Program-made: the position numbers and the translations under genes
The notes under the pieces: generated by a model
Database searches by the model: none
The model's input: the letters and a program-made list of their open reading frames with translations, nothing else
What the model was told of the DNA's origin: nothing
Shown here: in pieces, positions 8,932 through 16,822 of the stretch
Layout: the number at the start of each line of letters is the position of its first letter
Numbering within the stretch: position 1 is the stretch's first letter
Source: Acholeplasmataceae bacterium UBA6150
GTDB taxonomy: Bacteria; Bacillota_I; Bacilli_A; Acholeplasmatales; UBA5453
Direction: 5' to 3'
Assembly: GCA_002423145.1 (NCBI GenBank)
Contig: DIUU01000004.1
Span: 1-64,000, forward strand
Length of the DNA: 64,000 bases

Positions 8932-9258
8932 ATGAAATATATTACACAACCTGACCAAATAGTCAGTTACAATGAAGCCGGCGAACTCATCGCTGAGGTT
9001 AGATTTCCTAAACAGTCAGAAAACATCGTATTGATCAACCGTACCTTTGTCGATCCCTCACTAAGAGGTCAAGGGGTGGCCAATGAACTATTGGTTCTAG
9101 CCTATGACTATATCAAAGCCCATGGATTAAAAGCGATTCCGACCTGTAGTTACGCGGTCACTTGGTTTAAACGACATCCAGATCATCACGACGTATTGGT
9201 CAAGGGAATCGATTTAGATAACCCAGAATTATTGTTAAAAGAAGAGTGTGCAATCTAA
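8932..9258 (+). CDS. GNAT-fold N-acetyltransferase, YjdJ-like small form
   Basis: A 108-residue single-domain protein of the small Gcn5-related family (COG2388 type). The acetyl-CoA loop is the RGQGVANELL segment after strand beta4 (TFVDPSLRGQG), followed by CSYAVTWFKRHP near the C-terminus, typical of this family. The physiological acceptor is unknown. GGAGG-type ribosome site at 8921-8925. It lies 12 bp before a paralogue at 9271 with which it shares about half of its residues. Confidence 0.88.
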   Translation: MKYITQPDQIVSYNEAGELIAEVRFPKQSENIVLINRTFVDPSLRGQGVANELLVLAYDYIKAHGLKAIPTCSYAVTWFKRHPDHHDVLVKGIDLDNPELLLKEECAI

Positions 9259-9270
9259 GGAGGTATTTCC

Positions 9271-9540
9271 ATGGATTTTGTTACAGAACGCAATATGATT
9301 TATGTGTGCGACGATGGTAAAAGTGTTGCAGAAGTGACCTTCCCAAACGTCGACGATACCACAGTAGATATCAACCATACCTTTGTTGATTCGAATTATC
9401 GGGGTCAGGGTTTAGGTGGAAAATTGTTAATATTAGCCTATGAAACCATCAAACAACAAGGCTATAAAGCAATCGTTACCTGTCCTTACGCAATTAAGTT
9501 TTTCAAAGAAAACAAAGCTTATCAAGACATTTTAAAATGA
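9271..9540 (+). CDS. GNAT-fold N-acetyltransferase, YjdJ-like (paralogue)
   Basis: An 89-residue protein with RGQGLGGKLL as the acetyl-CoA loop and CPYAIKFFKE in the C-terminal part, closely related to the preceding gene. AAGGAGG ribosome site eight bases upstream of ATG. The TGA stop lies within the stem of a terminator. Tandem duplication of one ancestral gene is the simplest explanation. Confidence 0.87.
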   Translation: MDFVTERNMIYVCDDGKSVAEVTFPNVDDTTVDINHTFVDSNYRGQGLGGKLLILAYETIKQQGYKAIVTCPYAIKFFKENKAYQDILK

Positions 9541-9565
9541 GAACTTAACCGTTCTCATTTTTTCT
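9538..9565 (+). terminator. Terminator after GNAT pair
   Basis: TGAGAAC (9538-9544) pairs with GTTCTCA (9551-9557), followed by T6; the stem includes the stop codon. Confidence 0.85.
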
Positions 9566-9593
9566 TTGAACGGGTATTTTTTTCCATATCCTA

Positions 9594-9602
9594 TGTTATA
9601 AT
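9594..9602 (+). promoter_or_regulatory. Extended -10 promoter of MATE/udk/mtnN operon
   Basis: TGTTATAAT 27 bp before the 9630 start; no clear -35. Confidence 0.65.
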
Positions 9603-9629
9603 ACCTAATAGATTTAGTTGAGGTTCATC

Positions 9630-10979
9630 ATGACAAAAAAACTCCAAAAAAACATATTCATACTGACCTTTCCAATCTTTATAGAACTCCTATTTTTCAT
9701 CTTGATGGGGTCAGTCGACACCATCATGATTTCTGGTTATGAAAAAGCGAATTTGTTCGCGATTGGTAGTGTCGCTGCGGTTGGCAATGCTTCAACAGTC
9801 ATCAATCTATTTGGTGTATTGATCAACATCGTATCGGCAGGAATCTCAGTCGTTGTCTCACAATACTTAGGTGCGAAAAACGAAGATGGCGCGAAAAAAG
9901 CCATTTTAACCGGAATTCTCATGCAATTCATCATTGGAATGTTGATTGCAACCACATTGCTTACATTTGGGAACCTCTTGTTTAGACTGATTGAAACCCC
10001 GATTGAAATTCAAAGTTTATCGTATGATTACTTATTTTATACAGCCATTTCGTTGTTGTTTGTTGCGATATCGAACGCGATATCTTCCGCGTTGCGGAGT
10101 TATGGTCATACCCATGAAGTGATGATTACCGTCATTATTGCGAACGTATTCAATATTGTATTCAACTTCATCTTTATCTATGGTTACCTAGGTGCCCCAG
10201 AAATGGGTGTGGCTGGTGCGGCCGTTTCGACATTATTGATGCGTTTCTTAACGATGTTGGTCACTTTTGTATTTTTAAACAAACTCATTGGTCTATCCAT
10301 CCTCAATATCCGTTATGATAGAAGTAGTATGCAAAAGATTCTAAAAGTGGGGATTCCTTCGGCTTTAGAAAATATGACGTACAACCTAATGCAGTTTGTG
10401 ATTTTATCTTTTGTGAATAAATTGGGGACTGAAATGATCACAGCCCGTACCTATGTGAATACGGTATTGTCTTATATCTATTTATTCTCAGGAGCATTCG
10501 CTGCAGGCAATGCCATCATTACAGGGTATTATATTGGTGAAGAAGATTACGAAGGGGCGTATCGAAATACGCTTCGAACGACCGTAATCACCATCCTTGT
10601 GGTTACTTTCGCAACCCTCGTGGTCAATCTACTCTTACCATTCATTGCAGGTTTATTGACCGATAATGAAGCGATTATCAAGACCATGAGACAAATCTTC
10701 TTATTTGTGATTTTATTAGAAATTGGTCGTAGCTTAAACTTAGTAATTATTCAATCATTGAGGGCGGCGGGGGATACGACATTCCCACTAGTCATGGCAA
10801 TTATTTCGATGCTTGGTATCGGGATTACAGCCTCTTATCTATTATCAAACACATTACACATGGGGTTGCTGGGGATATATTTAGGCATCACCTGTGATGA
10901 ATTTTTTAGAGGTCTTACCATGCTCATCCGCTGGTTCAAAAAAGTGTGGATGAATAAATCTTTAGTCAAGGAGTCGTAA
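9630..10979 (+). CDS. MATE family multidrug/metabolite exporter
   Basis: A 449-residue, 12-helix integral membrane protein of the MATE family (two MatE halves, about 10-170 and 235-400). Typical signals are the helix-1 stretch FPIFIELLFFILMGSVDTIMI and the mid-protein GIPSALENM. A TTG at 9618 is in frame but the ATG at 9630, preceded by TTGAGGTT, fits better. It likely exports cationic compounds by Na+ or H+ antiport; the substrate cannot be deduced. It leads an apparent operon with udk, six bases downstream. Confidence 0.92.
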   Translation: MTKKLQKNIFILTFPIFIELLFFILMGSVDTIMISGYEKANLFAIGSVAAVGNASTVINLFGVLINIVSAGISVVVSQYLGAKNEDGAKKAILTGILMQFIIGMLIATTLLTFGNLLFRLIETPIEIQSLSYDYLFYTAISLLFVAISNAISSALRSYGHTHEVMITVIIANVFNIVFNFIFIYGYLGAPEMGVAGAAVSTLLMRFLTMLVTFVFLNKLIGLSILNIRYDRSSMQKILKVGIPSALENMTYNLMQFVILSFVNKLGTEMITARTYVNTVLSYIYLFSGAFAAGNAIITGYYIGEEDYEGAYRNTLRTTVITILVVTFATLVVNLLLPFIAGLLTDNEAIIKTMRQIFLFVILLEIGRSLNLVIIQSLRAAGDTTFPLVMAIISMLGIGITASYLLSNTLHMGLLGIYLGITCDEFFRGLTMLIRWFKKVWMNKSLVKES

Positions 10980-10984
10980 ACAAA

Positions 10985-11605
10985 ATGAAACCAGTCATCA
11001 TGGCAGTAGCGGGTGGGTCCGCTTCCGGCAAAACGACCGTTGTGAATGAAATTTTAGCGAAACTGGATTTACAAAGTGTCGCCATCATTAAGCACGACGA
11101 CTATTACAATGCACAACACGAGATGACTTTAGAACAACGTTACAAAGTCAACTATGACCACCCAGCTTCATTGGATAACGATTTATTGGTGAGTCACATC
11201 GAAGCCCTTCTTCGAGGTGAATCGATATCTAAACCCTTGTATGATTTTGAAACCTATGACCGCAGTAACCAAACCGAAACGGTTGAACCAAAAAAGGTCA
11301 TCATTTTGGAAGGTATTTTGATTCTCACCGATGAACGTATTCGCAAACTGTCGGACATCAAATTGTTCGTTGAACTCGATGACGACACCCGCTTTATAAG
11401 ACGTCTTCAAAGAGATATCAAAGAGCGTGGCAGAACAGTAGATTCGGTCATCACACAGTATTTAAATACCGTCAAACCAATGCATCACAAATATGTTAAA
11501 CCAACCAAACGGTACGCCGATGTCATCATTCCAAACGACTATAATCACGGGGTCGCAGTCGATATCATCGTATCGCGAATTCAAAAGATACTGGAGGAAA
11601 ACTAA
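10985..11605 (+). CDS. udk: Uridine kinase
   Basis: A 206-residue uridine/cytidine kinase that phosphorylates uridine to UMP in pyrimidine salvage. The P-loop GGSASGKTT is at residues 10-18, HDDYYN follows in the substrate-binding region, YDFETYDR and the LEGILIL strand are conserved, and the LID region carries RRLQRDIKERGR. Length matches the family. Stop and the start of mtnN overlap by one base (TAATG at 11603-11607), so the two are translationally coupled. Confidence 0.95.
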   Translation: MKPVIMAVAGGSASGKTTVVNEILAKLDLQSVAIIKHDDYYNAQHEMTLEQRYKVNYDHPASLDNDLLVSHIEALLRGESISKPLYDFETYDRSNQTETVEPKKVIILEGILILTDERIRKLSDIKLFVELDDDTRFIRRLQRDIKERGRTVDSVITQYLNTVKPMHHKYVKPTKRYADVIIPNDYNHGVAVDIIVSRIQKILEEN

Positions 11606-12243
11606 TGATATTGATCATTGGCGCGATGGCTTCAGAAACCGAGGAAATTTGCCACCTCATTCAAAATCCGGACAACTTCACACTGAATGGCAAAAACGTC
11701 GTTACAGGCGAAATAAACGGCCATTCTGTGATGGTAATGACTACGGGTGTCGGCAAAGTCAACGCTGCATTTGGATTAACCTCTATATTGTCGTCTTATC
11801 CAGTCAAATCCATCATCAACGTGGGGTTGGTTGGGGGATTTAAACCTTTACAACCTGGAGATATGGTATTGGTTAAAGAGGCCACTTATCATGATTTTGA
11901 TCTATCCATCTTTGGATATGAAAAAGGTCAAGTCCCACACTTACCGACCGTCTATGAACCAAACAAAATACTGTTCGAACAAGTCAATCAAAAACTTCAG
12001 TTAAACAGTGTAAAACTATATACCGGAGACACCTTTTTAACCCACATCATTGAACCCAATACGATTTGCGATATGGAAGGGGCTGCCTACTTTCAAGTTG
12101 CGCATTTGATGAACACCAAAATCATATCGATTAAAATCATTTCCGACATCGTTGGGGAAGAAAACCAACTTGAAGATTACAGTGCATTTGAAAAAGTTTG
12201 CTCAAATCGATTTAAATCATTAATTGAAAAACTACTATTCTAG
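11605..12243 (+). CDS. mtnN: 5'-methylthioadenosine/S-adenosylhomocysteine nucleosidase
   Basis: A 212-residue nucleoside-phosphorylase fold enzyme that removes adenine from MTA and SAH. The expected residues are present: Glu11 near the N-terminus (GAMASETEE), Glu158 in CDMEGAA, and Asp181 in ISDIVGEEN as the catalytic acid. The protein is ~20 residues shorter than the E. coli enzyme, with a short mid-region. It is embedded in a salvage operon with udk, and MTA is a by-product of polyamine synthesis, though here polyamines may be imported (potABCD at 22036-26030). Confidence 0.92.
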   Translation: MILIIGAMASETEEICHLIQNPDNFTLNGKNVVTGEINGHSVMVMTTGVGKVNAAFGLTSILSSYPVKSIINVGLVGGFKPLQPGDMVLVKEATYHDFDLSIFGYEKGQVPHLPTVYEPNKILFEQVNQKLQLNSVKLYTGDTFLTHIIEPNTICDMEGAAYFQVAHLMNTKIISIKIISDIVGEENQLEDYSAFEKVCSNRFKSLIEKLLF

Positions 12244-12253
12244 GAGGATTATC

Positions 12254-12799
12254 ATGAAAGGTTTACTCATTCTATCCGATTTTTGTGAAGACACCGAAGC
12301 ATTATCTACCAGAGCTTTACTGAAAAGAGCTCAAATCGAAGTCGATACAGTCACCATCAATCCATCAAAAACCATTACCACAGCGTATGGACTCACTGTT
12401 TTAGTCGATTATCACCAAGATGAAATTGAATTTGAAGATTATGATTTCCTCGTTGTCCCAGGGGGGAAGTATGTCGCTCAAATCATCGACCATGACACCT
12501 TCATCAAGTCTACTGTAAAGGCATTTGAAAGGAATCAAAAACTCATCTGTGCCATCTGTGCAGGACCCCGTTTTTTAGGGGTAATGGGCATCTTGAAAAA
12601 CAAGCATTATACGATTTTTCCAGGCAATCAAAACGACGCTTTTGAAGGGGTCTATCACCCTGAATCAAAAGCGCTCACGGATGGCTTAGTAATCACAGCA
12701 AGAGGCGCTGGAGCGACCCTGGATTTTGCCTATGAAATTATCCGCTATATTCAGGGTGAAGAAGCAGCCAAAAAGATCCTCCAAAACATCCAATATTAA
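12254..12799 (+). CDS. DJ-1/PfpI family protein
   Basis: A 181-residue DJ-1 type protein with the nucleophile-elbow cysteine Cys102 in AICAGP and the acidic CEDTEA near residue 12-15 that normally holds the glutamate partner. The most similar known group is the DJ-1/YajL branch (glyoxalase/deglycase or chaperone activities are debated). An in-frame ATG at 12224 lies inside mtnN; the ATG at 12254 with TAGGAGG upstream is the likely start. Last gene of the MATE-udk-mtnN run. Confidence 0.9.
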   Translation: MKGLLILSDFCEDTEALSTRALLKRAQIEVDTVTINPSKTITTAYGLTVLVDYHQDEIEFEDYDFLVVPGGKYVAQIIDHDTFIKSTVKAFERNQKLICAICAGPRFLGVMGILKNKHYTIFPGNQNDAFEGVYHPESKALTDGLVITARGAGATLDFAYEIIRYIQGEEAAKKILQNIQY

Positions 12800-12824
12800 T
12801 TTCAATTAATATGTATAAATTATA

Positions 12825-12852
12825 TTGACAAACGCATTTTTATTGGTATAAT
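12825..12852 (+). promoter_or_regulatory. Promoter of tRNA cluster
   Basis: TTGACA (12825-12830), 16-bp spacer, TATAAT (12847-12852), 23 bp before tRNA-Glu. Confidence 0.85.
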
Positions 12853-12875
12853 AGTAAATGCGCTTGTTTAAATGT

Positions 12876-12951
12876 GGCCCGTTGGAGAAACGGTTAACTC
12901 ACATGCCTTTCACGCATGCATTCACGGGTTCGAATCCCGTACGGGTCACCA
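12876..12951 (+). tRNA. tRNA-Glu (TTC)
   Basis: 76 nt; acceptor GGCCCGT/ACGGGTC, anticodon TTC at 12909-12911 within stem CATGC/GCATG, T-loop GGTTCGAATCC, encoded CCA. Confidence 0.96.
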
Positions 12952-12955
12952 AATG

Positions 12956-13032
12956 GTACTCATAGCTCAATTGGATAGAGCGCTTGACTACGGATCAAGA
13001 GGTTGGGGGTTCAAGTCCTCCTGGGTACGCCA
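12956..13032 (+). tRNA. tRNA-Arg (ACG)
   Basis: 77 nt; acceptor GTACTCA/TGGGTAC, anticodon ACG at 12990-12992 in stem CTTGA/TCAAG, encoded CCA. The first base is expected to be deaminated to inosine. Confidence 0.96.
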
Positions 13033-13040
13033 TATTTAAT

Positions 13041-13117
13041 CGGGAAGTAGCTTAGCTTGGTAGAGCGCCTGGCTTGGGACCAGGAGGTCGCAGGTTCAAA
13101 TCCTGTCTTCCCGACCA
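13041..13117 (+). tRNA. tRNA-Pro (TGG)
   Basis: 77 nt; acceptor CGGGAAG/CTTCCCG, anticodon TGG at 13075-13077 in stem CCTGG/CCAGG, encoded CCA. Confidence 0.96.
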
Positions 13118-13122
13118 TTTTT

Positions 13123-13196
13123 GCGGGTGTAGTTCAATGGTAGAACCCCAGCCTTCCAAGCTGATGACGTCGGTTCGATCCCGATCACCCGCTCCA
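13123..13196 (+). tRNA. tRNA-Gly (TCC)
   Basis: 74 nt; acceptor GCGGGTG/CACCCGC, anticodon TCC within CAGCCTTCCAAGCTG, encoded CCA. Last gene of the four-tRNA operon. Confidence 0.96.
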
Positions 13197-13206
13197 ATTG
13201 AGATTA

Positions 13207-13234
13207 AATCACCGAAAATCGGTGATTTTTTTTT
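13207..13234 (+). terminator. Terminator of tRNA cluster
   Basis: AATCACCGA (13207-13215) pairs with TCGGTGATT (13219-13227), followed by a T run. Confidence 0.9.
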
Positions 13235-13242
13235 GTTAAAAA

Positions 13243-13251
13243 TGTTATAAT
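13243..13251 (+). promoter_or_regulatory. Extended -10 promoter of 13275 operon
   Basis: TGTTATAAT ends 10 bp before the AAGGAG ribosome site at 13262-13267, implying a very short leader. Confidence 0.65.
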
Positions 13252-13274
13252 AACGGATAATAAGGAGATTTCCT

Positions 13275-14114
13275 ATGAAAGTTATCTGCAATCAAACGCG
13301 CATTCAAACCAAATATCTGATATGGCTTACCATCATAAATATCATCAGCATCTTTATAGGATTTATTACCAAAGGTTTACTGGGCATCGGGATTGGTTTT
13401 GGTATAAGTATTTTCGTGAATTTGATTTTATTAGTATCTTATCGAAAGACATTGAATCGAAACCGCGACTACGTATCTATCCAAATGGGTGCGTTTAGAC
13501 ATACACGTCCTTACAGTTATTATGAAATTCCACTGGTCGATATTGAAGATTTCTTTGTGAGGTTACACCACAGAAGGAAACGCAATCTGAGAAACATCAA
13601 AGTGGTATTTAATCGAGATCAAGTATATGAATTTGACATTGATCGTAATCAATTAGCGAAGCTTGAAGCGGTGGTAAAAAGACCACTAAACTATACATTA
13701 TTACCCTTTCAATACAATCTAAATGTTCAAAAGAATCAAAGAAGGATTGGGTATCAAATACTATTTTCAATCATCGGTATTGGACTATCCGCGTTAGGGA
13801 TTTATTTATATCATCAAGAGATGGGAACAAATATCAATGCATTAATGATTGGGATCATCCTCTTGTACAGTATGGGCCATTATTACACATTCTTGAGTAA
13901 ATATGACCCCATCCATCTTAAATTAATCTATATCGTCCTAGGCATCTTGATTTATATCGCCATCGTGTTTAGTATCATCACGGCGTTTTCACACTTTGTT
14001 TTAGGATCACCATTTTCAATCGATTATATGATGTATTCGATATATGCACTGTCTTCATTCGTGGTAGTGTTTTTAATCATGATGGCAGCGCTCTACATAC
14101 TGTCTTATGCCTAG
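13275..14114 (+). CDS. Multi-pass membrane protein of unknown function
   Basis: A 279-residue protein with two N-terminal hydrophobic helices (about 16-35 and 38-55), a basic cytosolic domain rich in R/H/N (about 57-150; RLHHRRKRNLRN), and four further helices to the C-terminus. The middle segment resembles a PH-like domain in layout but I cannot assign it. AAGGAG ribosome site. It is followed 11 bp later by a nucleoside phosphorylase gene, so the two are probably co-transcribed. Confidence 0.72.
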   Translation: MKVICNQTRIQTKYLIWLTIINIISIFIGFITKGLLGIGIGFGISIFVNLILLVSYRKTLNRNRDYVSIQMGAFRHTRPYSYYEIPLVDIEDFFVRLHHRRKRNLRNIKVVFNRDQVYEFDIDRNQLAKLEAVVKRPLNYTLLPFQYNLNVQKNQRRIGYQILFSIIGIGLSALGIYLYHQEMGTNINALMIGIILLYSMGHYYTFLSKYDPIHLKLIYIVLGILIYIAIVFSIITAFSHFVLGSPFSIDYMMYSIYALSSFVVVFLIMMAALYILSYA

Positions 14115-14125
14115 GAGGTAAGATC

Positions 14126-14875
14126 ATGCAACTATTTCCCATACTAGAATTTGATGATAACGACGATGTGTTCATTCGTCCGGAATCTCATCGAACAGAT
14201 TTACCCAAAATCGAAAATTTGGTCATCACCTTTTTTAAAGAAGTTGTCCAAGAATTGTTGGATGAAGGTCAAATCGAAACTTATTTAGATTTAAAAGGTG
14301 AGAACGACTATACATTCTATAAATTCAAAGATGACCCTACCCTACTATTTCATGGGGGCATTGGTGGACCTTTGTGTGGCGGAATGATGGAAGAAGCGAT
14401 TGGATTGGGTGCGAAAAACATCCTTTTTTGTGGTGGAGGCGGGGCTTTACAAAAAATGCCCGTGGGTCATTTGATTGTCATCCGTGAAGCGATTCGCGAT
14501 GAAGGTACGAGTTACCATTACGCACAACCAAGCCGTGAAATTTCAGTCAAAGAAAGTATTGTTGAAAAGATTGTAACAGGTTTAAATCAACTTGAAATAC
14601 CGTATGTCGTAGGTAAAACATGGACAACCGATGCATTTTATCGAGAAACAAAAAATCGCGTCTTAAGGCGAAAAACTGAAGGTGCGATATTGGTTGAAAT
14701 GGAACAAGCAAGCCTCATCGCGATTGCACAGTTTAGAAATGTTAAGTATGGTGCGATTTGTTATGCAGGTGATGACTTAACCAATGAAATATGGGATAGT
14801 CGAGCTTGGAAATCACGCAAGAGTATTCGCAGTTCTTTGGTTTCTATTTGTAAAGAATTGGTCAAAACACTCTAG
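14126..14875 (+). CDS. Nucleoside phosphorylase (uridine phosphorylase-like)
   Basis: A 249-residue member of the PNP_UDP_1 family. GGIGGPLCGGMMEEAIGLGAKNILFCGGGGAL matches the phosphate/ribose-binding core (residues ~74-105), and VEMEQASLIAIA (about 193-204) carries the ribose-binding Met-Glu pair. GDDL near residue 214 takes the place of the base-side acidic residue. It should convert a nucleoside plus phosphate to base and ribose-1-phosphate; pyrimidine or purine preference is not clear. TAGGAGG ribosome site. Confidence 0.85.
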   Translation: MQLFPILEFDDNDDVFIRPESHRTDLPKIENLVITFFKEVVQELLDEGQIETYLDLKGENDYTFYKFKDDPTLLFHGGIGGPLCGGMMEEAIGLGAKNILFCGGGGALQKMPVGHLIVIREAIRDEGTSYHYAQPSREISVKESIVEKIVTGLNQLEIPYVVGKTWTTDAFYRETKNRVLRRKTEGAILVEMEQASLIAIAQFRNVKYGAICYAGDDLTNEIWDSRAWKSRKSIRSSLVSICKELVKTL

Positions 14876-14892
14876 GCATCGCCAGTTTATTT

Positions 14893-14901
14893 TGTTATAA
14901 T
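14893..14901 (+). promoter_or_regulatory. Extended -10 promoter of NUDIX gene
   Basis: TGTTATAAT 28 bp before the 14929 start. Confidence 0.6.
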
Positions 14902-14928
14902 GTTAGAGGCTAAAGGGGTTGAGCATCC

Positions 14929-15462
14929 ATGGATTTGCATGAAATACATAAATTCGAAATTTTCGATGCCTATGACATCGATGAACATAAACTCAACATC
15001 GATTTGATTCGTGGACAAAAATGCCCTGAAGGGGTCTACCATATCGTGGTTGAAATCATCACGATGAATGAACAAGGTGAGATTTTATTGACCAAAAGAC
15101 ACCCACAAAAAAACTTTGGGTTATATTGGGAGATTACTGGCGGATCGATTTTAAAAGGTGAAGATGTCATCCAAGGTGCAATTCGTGAACTCTATGAAGA
15201 AACTGGCATTCTCACAAAAGAAGAAAATCTTCATCTGGTGTACAAGGATGTCTTTTATGAAGGTTTGTTTAGAGGCTTCATTCACAAAGTCGATATGAAA
15301 AATCAAACCATCAAACTTCAAGATGAAGAAACGATTGAATACCAATGGATTTCTAAATGTGATTTCATAGAATTTATTTGTAATGATTACTTCATTCCCC
15401 ACACGAGAAAAAGAATACTCAATCATTGGATTGATATCGAACCAATGATTTTTACTGAATAG
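14929..15462 (+). CDS. NUDIX hydrolase
   Basis: A 177-residue NUDIX enzyme. The NUDIX box is complete at about residues 72-94, reading G(x5)E(x7)REL.EETGI (segment EDVIQGAIRELYEETGI). The N-terminal residues ending CPEGVYHIVVEI and TKRHPQKNFGLYWEITGG resemble the IPP-isomerase-like/8-oxo-type NUDIX branch; the substrate is undetermined. Single gene between its own promoter and a perfect terminator. Confidence 0.92.
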   Translation: MDLHEIHKFEIFDAYDIDEHKLNIDLIRGQKCPEGVYHIVVEIITMNEQGEILLTKRHPQKNFGLYWEITGGSILKGEDVIQGAIRELYEETGILTKEENLHLVYKDVFYEGLFRGFIHKVDMKNQTIKLQDEETIEYQWISKCDFIEFICNDYFIPHTRKRILNHWIDIEPMIFTE

Positions 15463-15467
15463 ATGAC

Positions 15468-15496
15468 TGGCACACTAGTGTGCCATTTATTTTTTT
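15468..15496 (+). terminator. Terminator of NUDIX gene
   Basis: TGGCACACTAGTGTGCCA (15468-15485) is an 18-bp perfect palindrome followed by a T-rich run. Confidence 0.88.
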
Positions 15497-15580
15497 TTAA
15501 GCCATGTTCAAAAAAACATCAGAATAATTTGATTTATCCATCGTTTTATGACAAAATTAATATAAACAGGAGGTAAAGAT

Positions 15581-16201
15581 ATGCAAACATTTTTTATTGA
15601 TTATGGGATTTATGTACTTGCTGGACTCGTTTTGGTATTTGTCCTATTTACATTTGTCTTGTCACGTAAGCCAGAAAAAAGACAGTCAGAATCCAAACCT
15701 GAAACACAACGTGTAGAGGTTCAAAGTGAACCAGTGTCACCAAAACCGGTAGAAGAAGTCAAACCGACCGTGGTTGAAACACCACCCGTACAGGAAAAAC
15801 CTGTCGAGGTTAAGGCAGAAACACCGGTAGTCCAAGAAACACAACCGAAAGCGGAACCTGTGGTTGAAAAAGCCCCTGAAAAGCCAAAAGAAGTTGTTAA
15901 AAAAGAACCCAAAGCAGTTTCAAAATCAGATGAAGTCGATGATGATGCTGATGAAGAAGCAGCATTAAAACGCGTGGTTAAAAATCCAAAGTATCACATC
16001 TCGATGAACAAAGATGAAACGAGTAGCTATTTTAAAAAATGGCGCGTCCGTAAAGAAGGCTCGACAAAGACCATTAAGTATTTTGATACCCAAAAAGAAG
16101 CCATTGAGTATGCACAAGACTTGGCAGAAAAAGCCAATACCGGTGTGGTTATCCATAAAGTCGATGGATCCATCCGTAAACAAGATTATTCGAAAAAATA
16201 A
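15581..16201 (+). CDS. Membrane-anchored DUF2188-like protein with Pro/Glu/Val/Lys-rich linker
   Basis: A 206-residue protein: a single N-terminal membrane helix (about 7-27), a low-complexity linker (30-115) rich in P, E, V, K with PVEEVKP/PVVEKAPEK-like phrases, an acidic DEVDDDADEEA patch, and a C-terminal ~60-residue domain matching DUF2188 (WRVRKEG, FDTQKEAIEYAQDLA, VVIHKVDGSIR). The linker probably extends the domain from the membrane. AGGAGG ribosome site. Function unknown; DUF2188 is small and usually soluble, so the fusion to a helix and linker is notable. Confidence 0.78.
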   Translation: MQTFFIDYGIYVLAGLVLVFVLFTFVLSRKPEKRQSESKPETQRVEVQSEPVSPKPVEEVKPTVVETPPVQEKPVEVKAETPVVQETQPKAEPVVEKAPEKPKEVVKKEPKAVSKSDEVDDDADEEAALKRVVKNPKYHISMNKDETSSYFKKWRVRKEGSTKTIKYFDTQKEAIEYAQDLAEKANTGVVIHKVDGSIRKQDYSKK

Positions 16202-16206
16202 CTAAA

Positions 16207-16236
16207 GAAAAGCACGAGGGAAACCCGTGCTTTTAT
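16207..16236 (+). terminator. Terminator of DUF2188 gene
   Basis: AAAAGCACG and GGG (16208-16220) pair with CCC and GTGCTTTT (16224-16234), with one bulged A; T run overlaps a TATAAT (16233-16238) that could start the next transcript. Confidence 0.7.
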
Positions 16237-16254
16237 AATCAGGAGGCCATGCCT

Positions 16255-16737
16255 ATGGACACATTCATCATATTTTTCGTATTAGGATTATTCATTGTTT
16301 TAACCGTATCTTTAAGATTCATTCCCTCAGAAGGCTTTGGGGTATTGGAGCAAATGGGAAAAATCCATGTGATTTATCAAGAGCCAGGATTGCATTTTGT
16401 CATGCCGTTTTTTCAAAAAATGTACCTATATCAAAAAGAAGCGACACTGGATTTTAATGAGTTGGTACTCAGTCCAGAAAATAGCATGCATTTTAAAGTG
16501 ACCATCAGCATTTCTCATGTCATCACAGATATCCAAACATATCATTTAGCGATGAAAAGCATGAGCATTCAAATCGATTTGATGAAACAAATGGAAAGTT
16601 TTGTAAGCTCAGGTCAATATCATCCGAACACCATGAAAGCAGAACTCAATGATTATTTGGTAGAACTGTTCACGAAAACTACGACCTATCCATTCGCTGT
16701 ATCGAATATCGATGTGCTAGAATTAGACCCACTGTAA
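16255..16737 (+). CDS. Short SPFH/band-7-like membrane protein
   Basis: A 160-residue protein with one N-terminal membrane helix (residues 1-22) and the beginning of an SPFH/prohibitin-like fold (FIPSEGFGVLEQMGKIHVIYQEPGLHFVMPFFQ, then DFNELVLSPEN). It stops well before the coiled-coil region of full-length stomatins, so it is either a minimal SPFH protein or a truncated one. ATG at 16249 is only two bases from AGGAGG (16241-16246); the ATG at 16255 has correct spacing and is preferred. Confidence 0.7.
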   Translation: MDTFIIFFVLGLFIVLTVSLRFIPSEGFGVLEQMGKIHVIYQEPGLHFVMPFFQKMYLYQKEATLDFNELVLSPENSMHFKVTISISHVITDIQTYHLAMKSMSIQIDLMKQMESFVSSGQYHPNTMKAELNDYLVELFTKTTTYPFAVSNIDVLELDPL

Positions 16738-16766
16738 ACCAGTTCAATACTGGTTTATTTTTTTTA
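16736..16766 (+). terminator. Terminator of SPFH-like gene
   Basis: AAACCAGT (16736-16743) pairs with ACTGGTTT (16749-16756), T-rich tail; overlaps the stop codon. Confidence 0.85.
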
Positions 16767-16782
16767 AGCAAATTCAAATATA

Positions 16783-16805
16783 TTTCGAAATCGAAATGAT
16801 ATAAT
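16783..16805. promoter_or_regulatory. Promoter with overlapping inverted repeat, LLM oxidoreductase
   Basis: TATAAT at 16800-16805. Immediately upstream TTTCG (16783-16787) and CGAAA (16792-16796) form an inverted repeat inside the expected spacer, a possible repressor site. Confidence 0.45.
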
Positions 16806-16822
16806 AAATTCGGGGTGTAATA

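Noticed and set aside
13052..13291. A 79-codon minus-strand reading frame across the tRNA-Pro and tRNA-Gly genes, with phrases such as GRQDLNLRPPGPKP.
   Set aside because: This is the well-known false protein translated from the antisense of tRNA genes. The tRNAs are certain and no ribosome site or promoter exists for the frame.
16249..16254. ATG 16249 as start of the SPFH-like gene.
   Set aside because: Only two bases separate it from AGGAGG; ATG 16255 has correct spacing.
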